From DATDCV01 sp036524155 (GTDB lineage Bacteria > Verrucomicrobiota > Verrucomicrobiia > Limisphaerales > UBA8199), in contig DATDCV010000740.1 in assembly GCA_036524155.1 (NCBI GenBank), positions 1 to 25,697 of the forward strand: DNA of 25,697 bases, in the 5' to 3' direction. A program made the translations under genes and the position numbers. Within the stretch, counting starts at the first letter, position 1. Each line of letters starts with the position of its first letter. Below the pieces are notes generated by a model that ran no database searches, was not told the DNA's origin, and was given only the letters and a program-made list of their open reading frames with translations. Shown here one piece after another: positions 15,454-22,450 of this stretch.

Positions 15454-16985
15454 AGACGAGCCGGAAACGTTTTCCGAAGCTGATTTATGGCGGCACGGCG
15501 CTGCACTTGGTCTTAGCGAGCGGGCTTGCGGCAGCCGCTGCTGCCGCCGACGCGAGCGGCTCCGGGCCAAAACTGCCGCGGCTTTTTCCTGACTACGCGG
15601 GCATTACGCTGCCTCCGAACATTGCGCCGCTGAACTTCCGCGTCGAAGAACCAGGCAACCGCTTCCAGGCCGACCTTCATTCGGTCACGGGACCTGCTCT
15701 GCATCTTTCGGGCCGAAAATCCACGTTCCAGATTCCCATGAAAGCCTGGAACAACCTGCTGCAAGCCAACGCCGGGAACCCGTTTTATTGGGATATTTCG
15801 ACGCAGGATGCCCGGGGTGAATGGCGCCGGTTCACCACGGCCACCAATTATATTGCCCGCGAGCCGATCGACCCCTACATCGCCTACCGCCTGTTGAAGC
15901 CGCTCTACAATGCTTACATGAACCTGGGAATATACCAGCGGCACGTTGAGACGTTCAAGCAGCGGCCGATCCTCGAAAACAGCAAGTTCGACCACAAATG
16001 TCTCAACTGCCACACGTTCCTGAACCGGCGTCCGGATACTTTTGTGTTTCACACCCGTCTGTCGGGCAAGGTTCACCCGATGTTGCTGGTGCGGTCCAAC
16101 GAAGTCGCGCGGGTGAACCAGACCATGGGTTACATCTCGTGGCATCCCAGCGGCAGGCTCCTGGCCTTCTCCGCAAATAAACTCTCCATGTTCAGCCATA
16201 CGCTGGGCGAAACCCGCGATGTCTATGATGCCAGCTCGAATCTGGGCATTTACCGGGTTGACTCCAACACCGTCGTTTTTCCTCCAGCCATCTCGGTGAC
16301 CAACCTCAACGAGACCTGGCCCTCCTGGGCGCCGGATGGCCGTTATCTTTACTTTTGCCGCGCCGCGCCGCTCCCGCTCCAGAACTTCCGCCAGATCAAG
16401 TACGATCTGGTGCGGATCAGCTTCAACATCGAATCCGACACCTGGGGCCAGGTGGAAATGGTGCTGGCGGCGCAGGATTCACATCTGAGCGCCGCGGAGC
16501 CGAGGGTTTCACCGGATGGCCGGCTGCTGCTGTTTTGTCTCTCCGCCTTCGGCAATTTCCCGATCTACCAGCAAAGCAGCGACCTTTACGCGATGGACCT
16601 GGGCACGCGGGCCTGGCGCCGGCTGGAGATCAATAGCGACCAGACTGATTCGTGGCATTGCTGGTCCTCGAATGGCCGCTGGGTCGTTTTCAGCAGCAAA
16701 CGGCTTGACGGCCTCTTCGCGCGGCCCCATTTCGCTTACGTCGGCGCCGACGGTCAGTTCCACAAACCGTTCCTCCTGCCCCAGGCAGACCCGGCCTTCT
16801 ATGACACTTACCTCAAGACTTTCAACGCGCCCGAGTTCGTGCTCGGGCCGGTGACGGTCACCCAGGATCAACTCGCAGAAGCCATCAACAAACCGAAGAA
16901 CGTCCTCGTGCCGAAGGTCAACGCCGCCACGCCGCCGCCGGAAACCGGCGGAGGCGAAGGCCAGTCCGCGTATCACCCCGAGTAA
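15450..16985 (+). CDS. Exported PD40/TolB-like propeller protein with a CxxCH heme motif
   Basis: A 511-residue protein whose start overlaps the DUF6057 stop (ATGA). A basic N-terminus and a hydrophobic alanine-rich segment (about 12-34) form a signal peptide or anchor. At 184-188 it has CLNCH, a c-type heme attachment motif in an isolated HKCLNCHTF context. From about residue 200 there are PD40/TolB-type propeller motifs: ISWHPSGRLLAFSANK, WPSWAPDGRYLYFCRA, PRVSPDGRLLLFCLS and WSSNGRWVVFSSKR. The partner gene and the family pairing suggest the two proteins form a membrane-associated complex, possibly sensing or redox. The reaction is unknown. Whether the single CxxCH binds heme is inferred from the motif only. 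Confidence 0.8.
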   Translation: MKTSRKRFPKLIYGGTALHLVLASGLAAAAAAADASGSGPKLPRLFPDYAGITLPPNIAPLNFRVEEPGNRFQADLHSVTGPALHLSGRKSTFQIPMKAWNNLLQANAGNPFYWDISTQDARGEWRRFTTATNYIAREPIDPYIAYRLLKPLYNAYMNLGIYQRHVETFKQRPILENSKFDHKCLNCHTFLNRRPDTFVFHTRLSGKVHPMLLVRSNEVARVNQTMGYISWHPSGRLLAFSANKLSMFSHTLGETRDVYDASSNLGIYRVDSNTVVFPPAISVTNLNETWPSWAPDGRYLYFCRAAPLPLQNFRQIKYDLVRISFNIESDTWGQVEMVLAAQDSHLSAAEPRVSPDGRLLLFCLSAFGNFPIYQQSSDLYAMDLGTRAWRRLEINSDQTDSWHCWSSNGRWVVFSSKRLDGLFARPHFAYVGADGQFHKPFLLPQADPAFYDTYLKTFNAPEFVLGPVTVTQDQLAEAINKPKNVLVPKVNAATPPPETGGGEGQSAYHPE

Positions 16986-17018
16986 ACCGGGCGCAAGGTC
17001 CAGGCTGCTCCCGGCAGA

Positions 17019-17372
17019 TCAAACCGCCGCGCCACCCGAATGGAACCGGACCGGTGCGGCTTCCGACAGTTCGTGCTCACAAGGCTGGTTGATCGGCGCG
17101 TCCGCCACCCGGTCGGTCGGCTGCACCACCCCGTTCGAGAGCAAATAGGATTCCACCTCTTCCCCGCTGACGTCAGCCAGCATCCGCCCGTCGATCTCGA
17201 CGCACGGCGTGAGCGTTTGGCCGCTTCTGTCAATCATCTCCTGCCGCTGCGACGGGTCGTTAACCACGTCGCGATCCTCAAACGGCAGGTCGTATTTGCG
17301 GAGGACGGCGCGGACGCCCTGGCTCCAGCCGCAGGTCGGTTTCAAGTAAGCTATAACTTTCGGTTTAATCAT
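17019..17372 (-). CDS. Glutaredoxin-like thioltransferase with CGWS active site
   Basis: A 117-residue thioredoxin-fold protein. The redox motif is CGWS at 14-17, so only Cys14 is available in the usual pair. The TPCVEIDG segment at 55-62 supplies the cis-proline (Pro56) and a further cysteine. Secondary structure and length up to about residue 80 match a glutaredoxin of the GrxC/NrdH type. A tail of about 35 residues with a second cysteine (Cys98) follows and is atypical. A monothiol motif suggests glutathionylated-protein reduction or iron-sulfur handling rather than classical disulfide reduction. No operon partner is evident. Confidence 0.8.
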   Translation of the reverse strand: MIKPKVIAYLKPTCGWSQGVRAVLRKYDLPFEDRDVVNDPSQRQEMIDRSGQTLTPCVEIDGRMLADVSGEEVESYLLSNGVVQPTDRVADAPINQPCEHELSEAAPVRFHSGGAAV

Positions 17373-17566
17373 AATTCAGAATTACTTGTAATCTGCCACA
17401 ACGCGCGAAAAACACAAAAGGGCTCTTTTCCTGCCTCCGAAGCAGCGTTTCCGGAGGGCAATTTTGAGGTGTCACGGCGCCGGCTTTGGGGAAGCGACTC
17501 GGTGCCCGCGCAGCGGCGGAGGTGCGCCTTTGGGAAGTGGCGCGGGCCGGACGCGAGGGCGGCCGG

Positions 17567-20200
17567 TTATCGCGCGCGCCCCGCCATTTGGCCGCGGGTA
17601 ACGCCGAGTTGGCTCAGGAGTTTAAGCTCCCGCCAGAGTTGCGCGCCGGTGATCTCGCCGCGGAGCAACTGGCGGTATTGGGCGATTGTTTGTTCAACCT
17701 GATCGGGGGTCTCGGTGAGGAACTCGAGCCGGAAGTGGGTCACACCGAGCGCCTGCATGCGCGCGACGTATTCGGCGCCGGTCTGGGCGAGCGCGTTGAA
17801 AACAGTATTCCGGCAGCCGGCATCGGCCTTTACCGGGTGCTGCGCTCCAACCCGGTCGCGAAGTTTCACGTCGTGGATATCGCAGGGGCGGCCGCAGTTA
17901 GTGTAATCGGTGCCGGTCGAGAGGAACGCGCAAAAGACGCAGTGCTCCATGTGGAACATGGGCATATGCTGGTGGATCGTCACCTCGAACCACCCGGCGG
18001 GGGCCGCCTCGAGCAGGGCTTCCAATTGCGTGAAATTGAGATCGTAAGATGCGGTCAGGCGCTCGAGGCCGAACCGGCTCCGGAAATATTCCGCTGAAAG
18101 ATGATTGGCAACGTTGAGCGAGTAATCGCCGATGCGCCGGTCGTGGGCGAAGAAAATCAGGTGATCGTAGTTCCGCACCAGGTAACCATCCGCCTCGCTC
18201 GAGCGCACCAATTTGAGCGTCCACTCCTCGCCCATCTTGAAGATCCTCGGAGGTGCAACCCAAATCTCGAGGGGTTCGGCGCCGGTCGCGCGCGCTCCGC
18301 GAACCAACTGGACGGCTGCGCGGTACTTTTTGGGGTCCTCGAATTCGCAATAGATGATGCGAACGCCGGACCGCAGCACGGTCTCCAATTGCGCCATGTC
18401 CCGCACGAGCACGATGAGTTGGGAAGCGTCCCGCGCCGCCCGCTGTGCGGAGGAGGCCGGCTGGGCGAGCGGGGCCGGCGAAGTGTCCTGCCCATTGCCC
18501 GCCAGCGTCCAGCGCAGCGGTTTTGCCCGGAGCGCGTCCAATTCAGCGACGATTCGGCGACGAAGGCGATTGAGCTCGCTGAGCGGAAGCAAGAGTGCGC
18601 CTTCCAGCCGCGTCGTCAGTTCGCCGAGGCGAAACGGGGTTCCGCCCAGGCGCCCAAGCTGCTTGCGAAGGCGTTCAATGCTCAAGGGCTGCTCGGTCGC
18701 TCTTTCGAGCGCCATTGCTGATTCCACGCGCACAACATGACCCTGGCCGTCCCGGGCGATGGCAGTTAGGGGCTGGGCCTCCCGCCCATGCACCTCGATC
18801 GCGATCGCACGCTGAAACCGCGGTTTGTCGCACTCGAACGTCCGGCGCAATCGGCGGTCCAGTTCAGGATCGCTGGTTTTCCAGATTTTGTCGCCGCCGT
18901 GGATGCGGCTGAAGTCAATGTCGCCGCGGCCAAAGGTCAAAAGAACGGCACGGTCGCGCAGGACAGGCATCCTGCCGGTCCCAAGTCTCTCTTCCTGATT
19001 AGTGGAGACAGAGGGGACGCCTGTCCTACCGGTTTGCGGAATTACCTCATACACGCGGCCGCCTTCCTCCTTTTCCTCGGGGCGGCCGGCGTCGAACACG
19101 ACACCATCTCCAGGTTTCAAAGGGCCTTCGAGTTGGATAAGGACACCCTGGTGGCGCACTTCAGCGATCTGCCCCAGGTAAACGCCGCGTTTCTTGCCGA
19201 AGCGCCCATGCACCAGCGCCTGGTTGTTAGTGCCGTGAAACCATCCACTGTAGAGGCCGCGTGAAAAGGCCATTTCCATCTCGTAAGTGGGCGGAACGAC
19301 CGGAGCGGACGAGGGCGCGGGACCGCCGGAGTGCGAAGGTGTGGCGAGGAGGCGGTCAAGAGCCGCTCGATATATTTGAGTGATGTTCGCGACGTATTCC
19401 GGGGTCTTGAGGCGGCCTTCGATCTTCAGCGAGGCGACTCCGAGCCGCGCCAGGTCCGGAAGCGCTTCGAGGCCGGCGAGGTCCTGGGGGCTGAGCAGGT
19501 ACTTCCGGTCGCCGAGTGGCATGAGCCGGCCATCCGAGATCAGGTCATAAGGCATCCGACAGGCCTGAGCACACTCGCCGCGATTGGCCGAGCGTCCACC
19601 CAGCGCCTCGCTGGTGAGACATTGACCCGAATAGGCCACGCACAACGCGCCGTGGATAAAGACTTCCAGCGGCAGGCACGAGGGACCTGGCGAGGTGATA
19701 ATTTTCTCAATCTCCTTCACCGCACATTCGCGAGCCAGCACGACCAGGTTGCAGCCGAGGTCCCGGGCGAATTCGATACCCGCGGCGCTGGTGATGGTCA
19801 TTTGCGTCGAGACGTGGATCGGGAAGTCCGGCGAGAGGCGGCGGATGAGCCGACAGATTCCCACATCCTGGACGATGGCCGCGTCCACACCCGCCGCGAT
19901 GATCGCGCGGGTGTATTGTTCCGCTTCGGCCAACTCGTTTTCGAACACCAGCGTGTTAAAGGTCACGTAACCCTTGACCCCCCGCCGATGCAGGAACTCC
20001 ATCAGCTTCGGCAAGTCCGATTCCGTGAAATTCTGCGCCCGCATCCGCGCGTTAAACTTCTCCAGCCCGAAATAGATCGCGTCCGCGCCGTTCTCCACCG
20101 CCGCCCGGGCGCATTCCCAGTCGCCGGCTGGAGCGAGCAGTTCTGGAAGGGTGGAAAAGCAAGTCTCGCTGGAGCCCATCGGAGGCAAGGTAGCCTTCAT
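17567..20200 (-). CDS. U32 family (collagenase-like) iron-sulfur protein, RlhA-type with C-terminal extension
   Basis: An 877-residue protein from the ATG at 20200. A longer frame to 20347 is unlikely, because its extra 49 residues precede the conserved start of the barrel. Residues about 20-290 are the U32 barrel: PELLAPAGDWECARAAVENGADAIYFG, then FIHGALCVAYSGQCLTS and NRGECAQACRMPY, whose cysteines fit the [4Fe-4S] site of this family. SLKIEGRLKTPEYVA and a DUF3656-like beta-rich region (VYLGQIAEV, LKPGDGVVFDAG) follow, as in RlhA, which hydroxylates 23S rRNA C2501 in Escherichia coli. The C-terminal third has a second U32-like region with CVFC and CGRPC motifs. E. coli RlhA is about 650 residues, so this is a long form. 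Residues about 389-416 are encoded by a repeat insertion. RNA hydroxylase activity is inferred, not shown. Confidence 0.85.
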   Translation of the reverse strand: MKATLPPMGSSETCFSTLPELLAPAGDWECARAAVENGADAIYFGLEKFNARMRAQNFTESDLPKLMEFLHRRGVKGYVTFNTLVFENELAEAEQYTRAIIAAGVDAAIVQDVGICRLIRRLSPDFPIHVSTQMTITSAAGIEFARDLGCNLVVLARECAVKEIEKIITSPGPSCLPLEVFIHGALCVAYSGQCLTSEALGGRSANRGECAQACRMPYDLISDGRLMPLGDRKYLLSPQDLAGLEALPDLARLGVASLKIEGRLKTPEYVANITQIYRAALDRLLATPSHSGGPAPSSAPVVPPTYEMEMAFSRGLYSGWFHGTNNQALVHGRFGKKRGVYLGQIAEVRHQGVLIQLEGPLKPGDGVVFDAGRPEEKEEGGRVYEVIPQTGRTGVPSVSTNQEERLGTGRMPVLRDRAVLLTFGRGDIDFSRIHGGDKIWKTSDPELDRRLRRTFECDKPRFQRAIAIEVHGREAQPLTAIARDGQGHVVRVESAMALERATEQPLSIERLRKQLGRLGGTPFRLGELTTRLEGALLLPLSELNRLRRRIVAELDALRAKPLRWTLAGNGQDTSPAPLAQPASSAQRAARDASQLIVLVRDMAQLETVLRSGVRIIYCEFEDPKKYRAAVQLVRGARATGAEPLEIWVAPPRIFKMGEEWTLKLVRSSEADGYLVRNYDHLIFFAHDRRIGDYSLNVANHLSAEYFRSRFGLERLTASYDLNFTQLEALLEAAPAGWFEVTIHQHMPMFHMEHCVFCAFLSTGTDYTNCGRPCDIHDVKLRDRVGAQHPVKADAGCRNTVFNALAQTGAEYVARMQALGVTHFRLEFLTETPDQVEQTIAQYRQLLRGEITGAQLWRELKLLSQLGVTRGQMAGRAR
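18957..19034. repeat. Inverted repeat element inserted in frame within the U32 gene
   Basis: AGGACAGGC at 18960-18968 faces its exact reverse complement GCCTGTCCT at 19019-19027. The surrounding bases read on the minus strand as GGTAGGACAGGCGTCCCC and later GGCAGGATGCCTGTCCT, a form common as an intergenic repeat in Verrucomicrobiota. In the protein it gives GRTGVPSVSTNQ and RLGTGRMPVLRD, sequences unlike the flanking U32 family and typical of translated repeats. The length keeps the reading frame open on both sides. Confidence 0.7.
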
Positions 20201-20224
20201 CCTGCCGCCGGACAAAGGCCAAAT

Positions 20225-20237
20225 CGGATAATATCCG
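20225..20237. promoter_or_regulatory. Near-palindrome in divergent intergenic region
   Basis: CGGATAATATCCG is a palindrome with one unpaired central base, lying 24 bases upstream of the U32 start and about 120 bases upstream of the divergent Tat-protein gene. It could be an operator or a small leader hairpin. A matching -35/-10 pair could not be assigned with confidence for either gene. Confidence 0.3.
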
Positions 20238-20356
20238 AGATCCGAAGCTTTATTTGCTGCACTTATGACAAAAAACGGTCGGCTTTTGACAATCCTGATG
20301 TAGCCCGTTTTTTGGTCGTGACAGACGCTGTTTTTGTTAGCATTCAACCATTTAGT

Positions 20357-20581
20357 ATGCGCTTTTCACCCAAAGAGGCTGAAAGCCGGCGCGAGTTTTT
20401 CCGCGCGACGGCTCGTTATAGCCTGCTGGGGGCCATCGCTGTGGCGGCCACGGTCCTTGGCAAGCGCCGCCTGGGCAGCCAGGATTGCATAAATCGAGGC
20501 ATCTGCAGCAGTTGCACGGTCTTCGAAAGCTGTGGTTTGCCCCAGGCGCTTTCAGCCAAACAAGCCCGGGCGGGAGGTTGA
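20357..20581 (+). CDS. Small Tat-type protein with four-cysteine motif, unknown function
   Basis: A 74-residue protein. RREFFRATAR at 11-20 followed by the hydrophobic stretch YSLLGAIAVAATVLG is a twin-arginine-type signal or anchor. After it come four cysteines at 44, 50, 53 and 59 (CX5CX2CX5C) in CINRGICSSC and VFESCG. That pattern could bind a [4Fe-4S] cluster or zinc. Membership of the same cluster as a polyferredoxin and a NapH-like protein favours an electron transfer or cluster-binding role. I do not recognise a named family. The next gene starts three bases after its stop, so they are probably co-transcribed. Confidence 0.65.
   Translation: MRFSPKEAESRREFFRATARYSLLGAIAVAATVLGKRRLGSQDCINRGICSSCTVFESCGLPQALSAKQARAGG
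20573..20577 (+). promoter_or_regulatory. Ribosome binding site fixing the NHL-propeller start
   Basis: GGAGG six bases before the ATG at 20584 is a textbook Shine-Dalgarno. It sits inside the last codons of the preceding small gene and rules out the longer upstream frame from 20485. Confidence 0.75.
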
Positions 20582-20583
20582 GC

Positions 20584-21621
20584 ATGGACGGCGAGAATCA
20601 GGAAATGAATCGGCGAGAGTTCATTCGCAGCGGCGCGAGTCGCGCGGGGCTGGTCGCGTTGGGTGCCACGTTGGCGGGTAACGGTTTGGTGAGTGGCGCG
20701 GAGAAAAAGAAGGAGGGCAACCCGTTTGCGTATGATGTCGAGCGCCTGGGCAAGGTCGATCCGAAGCTGATCGCGTATGAGCAGGCGGCAAAGTTCGCGG
20801 CCGGGACGCGGGAGCCTCGGCGGATTGCGGCGGGCGGTGACGGACGGCTTTACATCGCGGGCAAAAGCGGGGTGACGATTCTTGGGCCCGAAGGTGGCGT
20901 GATTTCAACGATCGCCCTGGCCGAACCGGCGCGCTGTGTCGCACTGGCCGCGGATGGGAGCGTCCACATAGGGGTGCGGGACCACCTCGAGGTTTTCGAC
21001 CGCGAAGGGCAGCGACTCAAGGTTTGGGAGAGTCCGGGGAAGAAGACCTGGTTCACGGGCCTGGCAGTGGGAGAAAGCGATGTATTTGCGGCGGATTCGG
21101 GCAACCGGGTGATCCTGCGATATGATCGCTCCGGGAAAGTGGCGGGGCGGATTGGAGAAAAGAACAAGGACCATAACGTGCCGGGCCTCATCGCCCCGAG
21201 CCCGTACATTGATGTTGCGTTGGGCAAAGACGGGCTGCTGCGCGTCAACAATCCGGGCCGTCATTGCGTCGAAACCTACACGGTGGGCGGGGATTTGGAA
21301 CTATCCTGGGGCAAGCCCTCGGCGGCGATTGACGGTTTCTGCGGCTGCTGCAATCCGGTAGCATTGGCGCTGTTGCCGGACGGGAGCTGTGTCACCTGCG
21401 AGAAAGGGCTGCCGCGGGTGAAGGTATATGCGGCGGACGGGACCTTCCAGTCTGTGGTCGCCGGGCCGGACTCGTTCCCTGAGAACGCCAAGGCCGGCTC
21501 CATCCATGATCTCTCGGATGGCACAATCGGCGGCCTTGATGCGGCCGTGGACACGCAGGGGCGGGTTTACGTGCTGGATTTGGTGGCGGGGGACGTGAAG
21601 GTGCTGAGGAAGAAGGCGTGA
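20584..21621 (+). CDS. Tat-exported NHL-type beta-propeller protein with cysteine cluster
   Basis: A 345-residue protein. The twin-arginine motif NRREFIRSG is at residues 9-17, followed by a hydrophobic segment (AGLVALGATLAGNGLVSGA), so it should be exported folded. The rest shows NHL/six-bladed propeller repeats: RIAAGGDGRLYIAG, VALAADGSVHIGV, LAVGESDVFAADSGNRVILRYD, VALGKDGLLRVNNPG, and AAVDTQGRVYVLD. At residues 252-256 it has FCGCC and at 269-272 CVTC, an unusual set of five cysteines within a propeller. Export through Tat suggests a cofactor is inserted before secretion. Similar propellers with a GCCNP motif occur beside NapH-like genes in other Bacteroidota and Verrucomicrobiota, from memory. 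Its substrate is unknown. Confidence 0.75.
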   Translation: MDGENQEMNRREFIRSGASRAGLVALGATLAGNGLVSGAEKKKEGNPFAYDVERLGKVDPKLIAYEQAAKFAAGTREPRRIAAGGDGRLYIAGKSGVTILGPEGGVISTIALAEPARCVALAADGSVHIGVRDHLEVFDREGQRLKVWESPGKKTWFTGLAVGESDVFAADSGNRVILRYDRSGKVAGRIGEKNKDHNVPGLIAPSPYIDVALGKDGLLRVNNPGRHCVETYTVGGDLELSWGKPSAAIDGFCGCCNPVALALLPDGSCVTCEKGLPRVKVYAADGTFQSVVAGPDSFPENAKAGSIHDLSDGTIGGLDAAVDTQGRVYVLDLVAGDVKVLRKKA

Positions 21622-21642
21622 ACATAAGCCTTGAGGCGCAAT

Positions 21643-21847
21643 GAAATCCGAAATCCGAAATCCGAAATCCGAAAGAAATCCGAAGGCCGAAATCCGAAGG
21701 GGCCGCAAAATTGCGCAAAAGGGTTCTTTTGCTCCTTTTGAGCCTTCGCAAGGCCTTCCTTCCCCACGCCATTGCCCTGGTCCCGCAGCCAGGGTTTCAG
21801 CTCTGCGAGGTTGCGATTTCGGATTTCGGATTTCGGATTTCGGATTT
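21643..21847. repeat. Inverted pair of CCGAAAT heptamer arrays
   Basis: Positions 21643-21700 carry tandem copies of the heptamer CCGAAAT, and 21815-21847 carry the reverse complement. Bases 21644-21674 (31 bases) pair perfectly with 21817-21847, enclosing 142 bases. Inside the loop is a smaller perfect hairpin, GCAAAAG (21715-21721), GGTT, CTTTTGC (21726-21732). The stretch fills the gap between the NHL-propeller gene and the polyferredoxin gene. A third array of the same heptamer is at the right edge of the window. It may act as a transcription attenuator, an mRNA-stabilising stem, or simply be an expanding repeat. Confidence 0.85.
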
Positions 21848-21867
21848 GTTTCGGCGTTTGCCCAGCG

Positions 21868-22449
21868 ATGACTACCGACCCTCAATCCCGCCCGCCCGTT
21901 CCTCCCGTCACACGCCGGCAATTCCTGCGCGACGGTTCGCGCGTGGCGGCGATGACCGGTCTGGGGGCCATGCTGGGGGTGGTTGCGGGTCGGAGCACCA
22001 CCAACACGACGGTGTGGCAGATTGACCCGCAGAAATGCGTGCGGTGCGGCAACTGCGCGACGAGCTGTGTGCTTGAGCAGTCGGCGGTGAAATGCGTTCA
22101 TGCGTATGCAATTTGCGGTTATTGCCAGCTTTGCACGGGTTATTTCGAGCCGGAGCCAAACGACCTCAACACCGGCGCTGAAAACTGTTTGTGCCCGACG
22201 GCGGCGATCAAACGCACGTACGTCGAGGATCCTTACTACGAATACACGATCGATGAGCGGCTGTGCATTGGTTGCGCCAAATGTGTCGAGGGCTGCAACC
22301 GCTTCGGCAATGGCTCACTGTTCCTGCAGGTGCGGCACGACCGTTGCGTGAACTGCAACGAATGTGCCATCTCGAAAGTATGCGCCGGCGACGCGTTCCG
22401 ACGCGTGCCCGCGGACCATCCCTACCTGCTGAAAACGATGAGCCACTGA
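21868..22449 (+). CDS. Tat-exported polyferredoxin, NapG/NrfC-like
   Basis: A 193-residue protein. The start at 21868 is chosen because the longer frame from 21772 reads through the heptamer repeat (RISDFGFRIS). TRRQFLRDG at 15-23 is a twin-arginine signal followed by a hydrophobic segment. Eighteen cysteines follow. The clear cluster sets are CVRCGNCATSC (57-67), CGYCQLC (83-89) with C76 and a CLCP at 107-110, CIGCAKCVEGC (133-143), and CVNCNECAISKVC (160-172). This would hold four [4Fe-4S] clusters, as in NapG or NrfC, which carry electrons between a membrane quinol dehydrogenase and a periplasmic reductase. It ends one base before the NapH-like gene. No catalytic reductase is in the window. 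Confidence 0.82.
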   Translation: MTTDPQSRPPVPPVTRRQFLRDGSRVAAMTGLGAMLGVVAGRSTTNTTVWQIDPQKCVRCGNCATSCVLEQSAVKCVHAYAICGYCQLCTGYFEPEPNDLNTGAENCLCPTAAIKRTYVEDPYYEYTIDERLCIGCAKCVEGCNRFGNGSLFLQVRHDRCVNCNECAISKVCAGDAFRRVPADHPYLLKTMSH

Positions 22450-22450
22450 G

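Noticed and set aside
17413..17457. Possible terminators: AAAAGGGCTCTTTT and CCTCCG...CGGAGG hairpins
   Set aside because: Stems are only five to six bases and no clear U-run follows on either strand, so a terminator call is not justified.
19331..20581. Plus-strand frame of 416 codons ending with the small Tat protein
   Set aside because: Its first 340 codons are antisense to the U32 gene and arginine-rich. Only the last 74 codons from 20357 look real.
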